In this document: in pieces, positions 1-6,497 of the stretch
Position numbering within the stretch: the stretch's first letter is position 1
Layout: every line of letters begins with the position of its first letter
Assembly (NCBI GenBank): GCA_023392285.1
Contig: JAEVZK010000052.1
Span: forward strand, 1 to 7,640
Source of the DNA: Armatimonadota bacterium
Lineage (GTDB): Bacteria > Armatimonadota > Fimbriimonadia > Fimbriimonadales > Fimbriimonadaceae
Length of the DNA stretch: 7,640 nt
Reading direction: 5' to 3'
Notes under the pieces: model-generated
What the model saw: only the letters and a program-made list of their open reading frames with translations
Database searches by the model: none
Told to the model about the DNA's origin: nothing
Program-made: the position numbers and the translations under genes

Positions 1-1442
1 TATTTTCGTTCGAAGTAGCCGTCGGTCAAGGTTTTCAGAAACGCGACAATGGCATCTTCTTGTGAATCGGTCAGACCTAAATTCCCGACTTGCATAGCGT
101 CTGGATCGAGAACCGGCGCGTTGTTCACGGCCCCACCAGTGCCAACTCCACCTGCAACCCCCGTCGGATTCACCATCGTCCATGGATCCAGGTATTCAGG
201 AGGGGCGAAGAGCGGCTTTCCCTTCAGTCCTGCATAAGGATTGGGCCTAGTGAAGTCAATCACCTCTCCCGGTTGAGTGGTCAAGTTTCGACTGTTGTAA
301 AAGTGGACGACTTCCTTCAGGCTCTTGAACACGCCATTGTGCATGTAAGCTTTAACAAATCCAGGTGAAGGCCGCTTGTCTACATTGCGAAGGGTCGGTG
401 CTTTGAAGGTCCCATAGATCCCCAGCAGGTCCATGCCACCCAAGAAAACCGGCGCATCGGGCATAAGGCCATAAAAGATTGGCCCCATCCCAAGGTCGAC
501 ATACCTTTTGCCCAAGGAGTTGAACCCAAGCGGATTTCGCTCGCGGTCCGTCATCGTGTAATACCGGTTCAGAGGGTTGCGCGGCACCCCTAAATTGGCG
601 AAACAGCTGTTTGTCCAAATGTCTTTGCCCGTGGAGAGATTGTTGCTGAGTCCGTGGCAGTCAGCGCAATGCGCGGACTTTCGGAAAGGCAGCCCGTCCG
701 GCCGGCCGTCGATGGTGCCGGTGGCCAACCTCATGCCGAGCAGCTCCTGTGGCGTGAATTTCGCCTTACCTTCCAAGTAAGCGTCATATTTCGAAGTGAA
801 GGGCGACACTTCTGGAGATTTTTCATATGCGACGAGAGCCCTCGACATCTGCTCGACCACAAACTTGGGGCTCTGCTTAAAGATCTGCTCCCCAAAAGTT
901 GCCAAAAATTGTGGAGCCAAGCTGCTTCCGGCAAGATGTTGCGCCAAGCTCTGATACGGATCAGCTTCCTTGCCCCGCCCGTTCATCTCGTTGACGTTCA
1001 GCAGCGGGAAATGCGCCTGCTGTTGAGCGGTATTGGCTCTTCCATCCCAGAAGAGACCGCCAACAAAGGCGATCGCGTCCTTATCGTAGTGAGGCGGCCC
1101 TTCTGCAAAGAATGGGGCATAGGCCACTGTGGGGACTTTGCGATCGCCGAAGCGGCCGGCGACCGCTCCCCCCGCCGTTCCTCGCCATAGATTGGCTGCA
1201 GAATTCGGAAACGTGTAACCCGTTTCCGGAGCATGACAACTCGCGCAAGACATCCCTGGCGGATTTGAAAGCTCTTTGTTGAAGAAGATCGCCCGTCCAA
1301 GCGAAGAAAGTTCAGCTTCTGTCGGATTCTTTATGGTCGTCGCATCGACTCCGGCCGAAACCGCGAAGGCGGCGCAGCCGAGGCCAACGATGACCCAAGG
1401 CACCGCCTGGAAACAGTTGCCCCGCATTCTCTTTCTTCCCAT
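1..1442 (-). CDS. Di-heme cytochrome c peroxidase / MauG-like protein (3' end outside window)
   Basis: This gene encodes a predicted exported c-type cytochrome of the bacterial di-heme peroxidase/MauG superfamily, which typically reduces hydrogen peroxide or oxidises substrates in the periplasm. Reading from the ATG at 1442, 480 residues are open to the window edge. Residues 1-30 form a Sec-type signal peptide: a basic start, a hydrophobic stretch and a plausible AVSA cleavage site. Two haem c attachment motifs are visible, CASCH at 66-70 and CADCH at 259-263. Other family marks are FWDGRA (131-136), FKAPTLRNV (346-354), YMHNG (366-370) and a C-terminal AFLKTLTDGY (467-476). The two bases left after residue 480 are TA, so a stop may lie right at the edge and the protein is close to complete. 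The ATG at 1427 (residue 6) is an alternative start, preceded by a purine-rich stretch. A glycine-rich segment (about 429-438) precedes the final helix. The gene follows the rplA terminator, so it is probably transcribed separately. The exact substrate cannot be told from sequence. Confidence 0.9.
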   Translation of the reverse strand, partial: MGRKRMRGNCFQAVPWVIVGLGCAAFAVSAGVDATTIKNPTEAELSSLGRAIFFNKELSNPPGMSCASCHAPETGYTFPNSAANLWRGTAGGAVAGRFGDRKVPTVAYAPFFAEGPPHYDKDAIAFVGGLFWDGRANTAQQQAHFPLLNVNEMNGRGKEADPYQSLAQHLAGSSLAPQFLATFGEQIFKQSPKFVVEQMSRALVAYEKSPEVSPFTSKYDAYLEGKAKFTPQELLGMRLATGTIDGRPDGLPFRKSAHCADCHGLSNNLSTGKDIWTNSCFANLGVPRNPLNRYYTMTDRERNPLGFNSLGKRYVDLGMGPIFYGLMPDAPVFLGGMDLLGIYGTFKAPTLRNVDKRPSPGFVKAYMHNGVFKSLKEVVHFYNSRNLTTQPGEVIDFTRPNPYAGLKGKPLFAPPEYLDPWTMVNPTGVAGGVGTGGAVNNAPVLDPDAMQVGNLGLTDSQEDAIVAFLKTLTDGYFERK

Positions 1443-1514
1443 GATCCCAAATTGTTAAACGTTCTCTCATGGGTGAACCGTTCGTTCGCAACACGAGTGA
1501 AATCATCGTTGATC

Positions 1515-1551
1515 AAAAACTGGCAAGGTCACGCGTGTACGTGACCTTGCC
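1515..1551 (-). terminator. Rho-independent terminator of rplA
   Basis: A perfect 12-base-pair inverted repeat (1522-1533 pairing with 1540-1551) encloses a 6-base loop. Read on the minus strand, the hairpin is followed by AG and then five T residues (1519-1515). It begins about 19 bases after the rplA stop codon. The T-tract lies on the minus-strand exit side only, so it should end the rplA transcript before the di-heme cytochrome gene. Confidence 0.85.
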
Positions 1552-1570
1552 GGGCAGTTCGTTCGTTAGC

Positions 1571-2290
1571 TTAAGACGCGAGCTTCGTGGCTAGGCCGGT
1601 ATCCACAGGAATGCCAGGCCCCATGGTCGCGCTGAGTGTAATCGTTTCGATGTATTTGCCCTTTGCGCCCGCCGGCTTCGCCTTGATCACCGCGTTGAGG
1701 GCAGCCTTGAAGTTCTCAAGCAGCTGATCGTCGGTGAAGTTCACCTTCCCGATCAACATGTGAACAACGCCAGCCTTATCCGCTCGGTACTCGAGGCGCG
1801 TCGCACCCTTGATTTCCTTTACCGCAGCACCGATGTTGTTCGTGATCGTGCCGTTGCGCTTGTTCGGCGTTCTTGGTCCGAGAATACGGCCGACTTTACC
1901 GATCTGCGGTGCCATTTCCTCCGTGGCGAGCAAGACGTCGAAATCTCGCATGCCACCTTGTATTTTGGCGATCAGATCATCGGCACCGACGATATCGGCT
2001 CCATTGTCTTCGGCTTGCTTGGCGAGATCGCCCTTGGCCAATACCGCCACTTTGCGAACCTTACCGGTGCCATGCGGCAGACTGGTGATGCCGCGCACAT
2101 TCTGATCTCCCTTGCGGGGGTCGATTCCAAGCTTAACCGCCAGGTCGACGCTCTCCACGAACTTTGCCGAGGCGGTCTCTTTGACTTTGGCCAAGGCCGC
2201 AGTTGCCTCTACAGGACTGTCCTTATCGATGCCCTTAGCGAGGGCGTCGAATCGCGGCGAGTGGGCTTTCGCCTTTACATTCTTTCTCAA
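1571..2290 (-). CDS. rplA: 50S ribosomal protein L1
   Basis: Ribosomal protein L1 binds 23S rRNA at the L1 stalk, helps release deacylated tRNA, and in many bacteria represses translation of its own operon. The product is 239 residues, normal for bacterial L1. Recognisable features are the basic N-terminus, the SLPHGTGK segment (about 70-77), the signature region GRILGPR (about 133-139), and the C-terminal GPGIPVDT. The start is TTG at 2290, chosen because a clean GGAGG lies five bases upstream and no in-frame ATG fits. The signature loop reads GPRTPNKRNGT, about two residues shorter than the usual GPRGLMPNPKTGT. The gene is monocistronic: rplK is not upstream and rplJ is not downstream, unlike the common rplK-rplA-rplJ-rplL arrangement. 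It has its own promoter-like sequence and terminator. Confidence 0.97.
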   Translation of the reverse strand: MRKNVKAKAHSPRFDALAKGIDKDSPVEATAALAKVKETASAKFVESVDLAVKLGIDPRKGDQNVRGITSLPHGTGKVRKVAVLAKGDLAKQAEDNGADIVGADDLIAKIQGGMRDFDVLLATEEMAPQIGKVGRILGPRTPNKRNGTITNNIGAAVKEIKGATRLEYRADKAGVVHMLIGKVNFTDDQLLENFKAALNAVIKAKPAGAKGKYIETITLSATMGPGIPVDTGLATKLAS

Positions 2291-2295
2291 TTTTT

Positions 2296-2300
2296 CCTCC
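2296..2300 (-). promoter_or_regulatory. Ribosome binding site of rplA, fixing a TTG start
   Basis: The minus strand reads GGAGG followed by AAAAA and then TTG. This is the strongest Shine-Dalgarno sequence seen in the window, and its five-base spacing decides the TTG at 2290 as the start of L1. Confidence 0.85.
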
Positions 2301-2341
2301 GGTGGTGCAGGCGGCCGTTTTGGCCTCCCACGCGAAGGTTC

Positions 2342-2347
2342 ATTATA
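2342..2347 (-). promoter_or_regulatory. Probable -10 box of the rplA promoter
   Basis: The minus strand carries an exact TATAAT about 52 bases upstream of the rplA TTG start, giving a predicted leader of roughly 45 bases. Sequence at the expected -35 position (near 2365-2370, CTTATC) matches the TTGACA consensus poorly, so the assignment rests on the -10 box and its place in the only gap upstream of rplA. The complement, ATTATA, could also form part of a plus-strand -10 for the divergent operon. Confidence 0.5.
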
Positions 2348-2377
2348 CCGCCTGCGCCTTGCGGGATAAGCTAGGAC

Positions 2378-2929
2378 ATGCTCTTAGAGATCAGCTGCAT
2401 TGTGCTCACTCGGGGCGGCATCTCGGCGAGGATCACCCTCGATCCCGCCGCCGATCCGAGCGTGACCGCCACAATCGGCGGCAAACTCGTGTGGAGCTAT
2501 ATTCGTAAGGATTGGCAGCCATGGAGGCTCAGCGAAGCTGACGTCGATGGAGACGGAAGTCAAGATTTTCTAGTGGCCATGCACAAGTTGTCTCGCCATG
2601 CGGATTTTCGCTTCAACACCATCTTCGTGTTCGGGTTCGACGGAACGAAGATCTATCCTAAATGGAGAGGCAGTTCGATGGGGAGAGACTTCACCGACTA
2701 TGTTCTTCTCGGTGGACACAAAGACCGCCTTGCCCTCCTAGATCGAAGACTAGATGGCCAACCCGGATTAAGCTGCTATGAGTGGAACGGCTTCGGGTTC
2801 AAGAAGCTTTGGGAAAAGGGACCATGGAGTTCTGCAAGTTTGGTACAGAATAAAGCTGGACGCGTGCAGGTTCAAACGGATAAGGGCCTCCTTACGTTCA
2901 CAAGAGAAGGGATTCTATGCAAAAGCTGA
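2378..2929 (+). CDS. FG-GAP/VCBS-like protein with a calcium-binding-loop motif, function unknown
   Basis: This 183-residue protein resembles part of an FG-GAP/VCBS beta-propeller-type domain. Residues 49-63 read PWRLSEADVDGDGSQ and end in D63. They contain a DxDxDG loop with acidic positions D55, D57, D59 and D63, the classic pattern for calcium coordination. A second conserved-looking stretch is FVFGFDGTKIYPKWRGS (83-99), followed later by CYEWNGFGF (133-141), a pattern of repeated propeller blades. ATG 2378 is the first start after an in-frame TAG at 2372. Its ribosome binding site is weak (AGGA only two bases away), so GTG 2402 is possible. No convincing signal peptide is visible, which is unusual since such domains are mostly extracytoplasmic. 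The 3' end overlaps the DUF3160 gene by 13 bases in another frame, implying co-transcription and translational coupling. Biochemical role unknown. Confidence 0.8.
   Translation: MLLEISCIVLTRGGISARITLDPAADPSVTATIGGKLVWSYIRKDWQPWRLSEADVDGDGSQDFLVAMHKLSRHADFRFNTIFVFGFDGTKIYPKWRGSSMGRDFTDYVLLGGHKDRLALLDRRLDGQPGLSCYEWNGFGFKKLWEKGPWSSASLVQNKAGRVQVQTDKGLLTFTREGILCKS
2906..2911 (+). promoter_or_regulatory. Ribosome binding site of the DUF3160 gene
   Basis: GAAGGG lies five bases before the ATG at 2917, inside the last codons of the upstream FG-GAP-like gene. It supports this start and coupled translation of the two genes. Confidence 0.6.
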
Positions 2930-4932
2930 AAATATTGTTTGTCGCAGCCTCGGTTGGCTGTTGCCTCGTTGCTAGCTCGCAAGGTTTTAAGCCTTACCGG
3001 GTCGGCAGCCGATTTGGCGAAGTCGCCAATCGAAAGAAGTTTGATTCGCTCGTCACGCTTAACCAGGCTCAACGCGCGATGCTGCAGAAGAATCTCTTCG
3101 TGGTCACTCCGACGAATGACCTTCAGCTTTACTGGGTTTACGGAGTCAACGACTATCAGGCTCTGCCCTCGATTGTCACCGCCGACACAGTCCTACACCT
3201 TTACCACGTGTTTTATGATGCCACTCTGCGAGGCGTGGAACAGGAATTCCTCATTCCCAAGCTGAAGCGGTTGACATCAAACATGTTGAACGAATCCCTC
3301 ATTCAGTACAACCAAGCTGCGACCCCGGCCCTCAAAGCGGCTGCCACTCGCAACGCCGCCTACTTCGCCGTAGCTCAGCACCTGCTGGATGTACCAGTCA
3401 GCCAGAAACTTCCGCAGGACGCCGTGCAAATGGTCAAGGCCGAACTGAGGCGGACGTCAGCCGCATCCGGCTATTTTCCCAGCGCAATCTTTCCGTATAA
3501 GGTCGATTATTCTCAGTTCATCGTTCGGGGACACTACACTCGGACCGAGAACCTAAAACGATATTTTCGAGCCATGACCTGGTTCGGCCTGCTTCCAATC
3601 TCATTGAGCGATCGCACCGGAAATCCCGTCGAAGGGCAGCTTCTCCAATCCGTGCTCATGGCGCGCGCACTCAAGAAAGGTTCGAATACCGTCGACTGGA
3701 ACGCGATTTACGAACCAACCGCGATGTTCGTAGGCACCTCCAATATGCTCACCCCGGCCGAAGTCGATCGCGTGGCCACTCAGGTATTCGGGAGCGGTGA
3801 TCCCTCTCCCAGACGCTACGCCCTTTTCGTTCAACGGCTAAAGAATCTGCGCACCGCCAATATCCAAGCCGTCACCCTCGATCCGATCTCGCCATCTTCA
3901 GAGGTTCAGCTTCGGTTCATGGGACGTCGCTACATTCCCGATTCGGAGATGCTTCAGAAGGTCACCGACGATCAGCGGAATATGCCGAGCGGCCTGGATG
4001 TCATGGCCATTCTCGGCTCGGCGAGAGCGGCCCAGATTTTGGATGGCAGTCCAGCTGAATACAATCCGAAGCACTGGGCTGGCTATCTCCCCGCGCGAGC
4101 CAAAATGAAGGCTAAGTTTGCCAAGGTCGAGTCTGCCACCTGGACTTCAAACCTTTACTGGAGCTGGCTGAACGCGCTCCGGCCCCTGCTGACACCCGCC
4201 TCGACGAACTATCCGAGCTTCATGCAGACTCAGGCATGGACGGACAAGAATCTGAATACTGCTCTCGCTTCTTGGACTCAGCTGCGCCACGACACCATCC
4301 TTTACGGAGAGCAGTCCGCGGCAGAAATGGGGGATGGGGACGAGGAAGAGCCCTTCCTTCCCGGCTTCGTCGAACCTCAAACGGAGGTTTATCAGCGGCT
4401 GCTGGCCTTGTCCAAGAAGACACGCCAAGAGCTGCAGAAGCGAGGGATGATTGGCCGAGATGCGCTCGAATCATTCAAGAGCTACGAAGAGTTACTCGAC
4501 TTCCTCCGCACGATCTCGACCAAGGAAATGGCCGGCAAGAACCTCAGTAAGGATGAGCATCAGCGGATCCGCAAAATCGAGCGCGAGATGGAGGATCTGA
4601 CGATCGTGATGCTCAAATACGGCACAAACATTCAAACGTTGAAGGACGATGACCTCGATATGGCTCTCGTTGCCGACGTCCATACAGGAGGCGCCGAGGT
4701 ACTCGAAGAAGCCGTTGGCCACGCAGACCGGCTCATTGCCATTGTGCCGATCGAAGGCAAGCTATATTTCGCCCGAGGCTCGGTTTTCAGCTGGTATGAA
4801 TTCAAGCAGCCCATGTCTGAGCGAATGACCGACGAGAGTTGGAAGCAGCGGCTCGCGTCCGGAAAGGCACCCCAGCGGCCCGCGTGGACGAAGAGCTTCT
4901 TCCTTCCAACGAAGCTTCAAGAGAAAGAGTAG
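2917..4932 (+). CDS. DUF3160 family secreted protein
   Basis: A 671-residue protein matching, from remembered family features, the DUF3160 family of unknown function. Residues 1-21 look like a Sec signal peptide: QKLK start, hydrophobic core, likely cleavage after ASS. No canonical lipobox is present although C15 and C16 lie in the hydrophobic core. Family-like segments include VYGVNDYQALPSIVTADTVL (74-93) with HLYHVFYD just after, LYWSWLNALRPLL (413-425), PSFMQTQAW (433-441), ASWTQLRHDTILYGEQS (451-467), GFVEPQTEVYQRL (483-495), ADVHTGGAEVLEEAVG (586-601), and a C-terminal GSVFSWYEF (621-629) with MTDESW (637-642). Several His, Asp and Glu residues recur in these blocks, but no catalytic role is established. 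It overlaps the upstream gene by 13 bases and ends one base before the CapA start, so the three form an operon. It probably acts in the periplasm or at the cell surface. Confidence 0.9.
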   Translation: MQKLKILFVAASVGCCLVASSQGFKPYRVGSRFGEVANRKKFDSLVTLNQAQRAMLQKNLFVVTPTNDLQLYWVYGVNDYQALPSIVTADTVLHLYHVFYDATLRGVEQEFLIPKLKRLTSNMLNESLIQYNQAATPALKAAATRNAAYFAVAQHLLDVPVSQKLPQDAVQMVKAELRRTSAASGYFPSAIFPYKVDYSQFIVRGHYTRTENLKRYFRAMTWFGLLPISLSDRTGNPVEGQLLQSVLMARALKKGSNTVDWNAIYEPTAMFVGTSNMLTPAEVDRVATQVFGSGDPSPRRYALFVQRLKNLRTANIQAVTLDPISPSSEVQLRFMGRRYIPDSEMLQKVTDDQRNMPSGLDVMAILGSARAAQILDGSPAEYNPKHWAGYLPARAKMKAKFAKVESATWTSNLYWSWLNALRPLLTPASTNYPSFMQTQAWTDKNLNTALASWTQLRHDTILYGEQSAAEMGDGDEEEPFLPGFVEPQTEVYQRLLALSKKTRQELQKRGMIGRDALESFKSYEELLDFLRTISTKEMAGKNLSKDEHQRIRKIEREMEDLTIVMLKYGTNIQTLKDDDLDMALVADVHTGGAEVLEEAVGHADRLIAIVPIEGKLYFARGSVFSWYEFKQPMSERMTDESWKQRLASGKAPQRPAWTKSFFLPTKLQEKE

Positions 4933-4933
4933 A

Positions 4934-5761
4934 TTGGTCGCCGCCGCCGCACTTCTGCTCGCTTCGTGGCAAGCGAAGCTGACGCTTGCGGCGGTCGGCG
5001 ATATCATGCTCGACCGCTACGTCGGGCGAAGAATTTCGCGAGGTGGCGATCCGCTGGCAGAGGTGCGGACCCGTCTTTCGTCTGCAGACATTTGCATCGG
5101 AAATTTAGAGTGTCCCCTGACCACGCACCCTAAGCAGGCCCACAAGCAATTCGTGTTCAAAGCCGATCCAGGATGGGCGAAGCATCTGTCGTGCTTCGAA
5201 ATCCTCTCCGTTGCAAACAACCATTCGCTGGATTGCGGTGAGGTCGGATTCAGGGACAGTCTCGCGACCTTGAAGGCTCAGGGAATTGGGCAGATCGGAC
5301 TGGCGCCCGTTCGGGTAGAAATCGTCAGCAAGAACGGAATCAAAGTCGGATTTCTCGCCTATTCGGACTTCGATCAAGGAGAACAAGGAATTCTCCATTG
5401 GAGCAAGGATCTCCTTCAAGCCATTCACTCCGCCAAGAAGAACTGTGACTTTGTCGTTGTCATGCCTCATTGGGGGCTGGAGCACACTACGAATATTTCA
5501 GCTCGGCAAAGAAGCCAAGCAATTGCGTTGGTGCAGGCTGGAGCCGATCTCGTCTTAGGTTCGCATCCGCATCGGCTGCAAGCCGCCGAATGCGTTGGTG
5601 GGAAGTGGGTGGTCTTCTCGCTCGGAAATTTTGTCTTTGACGCGGTTGGAGAGGATTCGAACAGCGTCATCGAGCGGTTTACCTTCCGGAGACAGGGAAT
5701 CACGCGGGAAGCCCCGATTCGGGTTACGATCCGTCAGGGATTTCCAACTATTCCTGAGTGA
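4934..5761 (+). CDS. CapA/YwtB-family metallophosphoesterase
   Basis: A 275-residue member of the CapA family, named after a poly-gamma-glutamate capsule protein of Bacillus and built on a calcineurin-like metallophosphatase fold. Motifs appear in the expected order: VGDIMLDR (21-28), GNLECPLT (56-63), VANNHSLDCG (93-102), MPHWGLEH (177-184), GSHPHRLQ (209-216) and FSLGNFVFD (228-236). The Asp, Asn and His residues in these motifs are the likely metal ligands (D23, N57, N96, H97, H179, H211, H213). It is shorter than capsule-biosynthesis CapA proteins, and no capsule synthase genes (capB, capC) are nearby, so a capsule role is not supported. The start is TTG 4934, one base after the DUF3160 stop; no ATG, GTG or CTG lies upstream in frame after the TGA at 4826. 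The predicted N-terminus is hydrophobic but lacks basic residues, so export is uncertain. The 3' end overlaps map by 14 bases, tail to tail. Confidence 0.9.
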   Translation: MVAAAALLLASWQAKLTLAAVGDIMLDRYVGRRISRGGDPLAEVRTRLSSADICIGNLECPLTTHPKQAHKQFVFKADPGWAKHLSCFEILSVANNHSLDCGEVGFRDSLATLKAQGIGQIGLAPVRVEIVSKNGIKVGFLAYSDFDQGEQGILHWSKDLLQAIHSAKKNCDFVVVMPHWGLEHTTNISARQRSQAIALVQAGADLVLGSHPHRLQAAECVGGKWVVFSLGNFVFDAVGEDSNSVIERFTFRRQGITREAPIRVTIRQGFPTIPE

Positions 5762-6497
5762 GAATTTGCGGGCCGTCGCGCGTGATCGCCACTGTATGCT
5801 CGAAATGAGCGCTCAATTTTCCGTCACGAGTGACAAGGGTCCATTGATCCGGCAGAGTCTCCACCTCATAGGTGCCCTCGTTCACCATCGGTTCGATGCA
5901 GATGGTCATGCCCTCTTTGAGCAGTTCTCCCTTGCCCGCTTTGCCAAAATTCGGCACGGCGGCAGGCTCCTCGTGAAGCTTCCTGCCGATCCCATGCCCG
6001 ACCAGGTCTCGCACGACGCCATAGCCATTGCTTTCGAGGTACTTCTGCACCGCTGCGGAAATATCCCCGATCCGGTTGCCCGCCTTAGCCTTGCTAATCC
6101 CTTGATAAAGAGACTCTTTCGAGACGTTTAGCAGCCGTTGAGCGGCCTCTGAAATCTTGCCCACCGGGTAGGTCCAAGCCCCGTCTGCATGCCAGCCATC
6201 CTTCACCACTCCGAAGTCGAGCCCAATGATGTCACCCTCTTTGAGCGGTTCGTCGGTGGGAATTCCGTGAACCACGACCTCGTTGACCGAAATGCAGGTC
6301 GCCGCGGGAAAGCCCCGATATCCGAGAAAGCTTGGGACCCCGCCTTCCTCCTCAATATGTCGCTGCGCGATGTCGTTCAGCTGTCGTGGAGTCACGCCCG
6401 GCGCAATCTGCGCCGAAACAAGTCTTAATGTTCGAGCTACGATGCGACCCGACTCACGCATTTTATCGATTTCCGCGCGAGACTTAAGGTAGATCAT
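5748..6497 (-). CDS. map: Type I methionine aminopeptidase
   Basis: This enzyme removes the initiator methionine from nascent proteins in the cytoplasm when the second residue is small. The 249-residue length is that of bacterial type Ia enzymes without N-terminal extension. The five expected metal ligands are present: D94 in GLDFG, D105 in HADGAWTY, H168 in GHGIG, E202 in IEPM and E233 in HFEHT. The substrate-pocket histidines H77 (VVHGIP) and H175 (LHEEP) are also kept. The ATG at 6497 overlaps the adk stop as ATGA, indicating translational coupling. In many bacteria infA, rpmJ, rpsM, rpsK and rpoA follow map, but here the operon stops and the convergent capA gene begins. No terminator hairpin with a T-tract was seen after the stop. 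Confidence 0.98.
   Translation of the reverse strand: MIYLKSRAEIDKMRESGRIVARTLRLVSAQIAPGVTPRQLNDIAQRHIEEEGGVPSFLGYRGFPAATCISVNEVVVHGIPTDEPLKEGDIIGLDFGVVKDGWHADGAWTYPVGKISEAAQRLLNVSKESLYQGISKAKAGNRIGDISAAVQKYLESNGYGVVRDLVGHGIGRKLHEEPAAVPNFGKAGKGELLKEGMTICIEPMVNEGTYEVETLPDQWTLVTRDGKLSAHFEHTVAITRDGPQILTQE

Noticed and set aside
654..1190. Plus-strand open frame of 178 residues
   Set aside because: It lies wholly antisense to the di-heme cytochrome gene, whose haem motifs and conserved blocks are in one continuous frame. The product has no recognisable domain.
1443..1514. Promoter for the di-heme cytochrome gene
   Set aside because: A promoter is expected here after the rplA terminator, but no pair of hexamers with 16-18 base spacing gave a convincing match.
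1478..1568. Short direct repeat GTTCGTTCG on both sides of the rplA terminator
   Set aside because: Two nine-base copies near 1480 and 1557 in a low-complexity pattern can easily arise by chance. No third copy, regular spacing or associated element supports a regulatory site.
2301..2335. GGCC hairpin in the rplA leader as an L1 operator
   Set aside because: The stem is only four base pairs with a five-base loop, and no match to the 23S rRNA L1 site could be shown by eye.
1760..2374. Plus-strand open frame of 204 residues
   Set aside because: It is antisense to rplA and shows no protein-like motifs; the L1 frame explains the sequence.
5595..6131. Plus-strand open frame of 178 residues spanning the capA-map junction
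   Set aside because: It overlaps both well-supported genes in other frames and shows no known domain.
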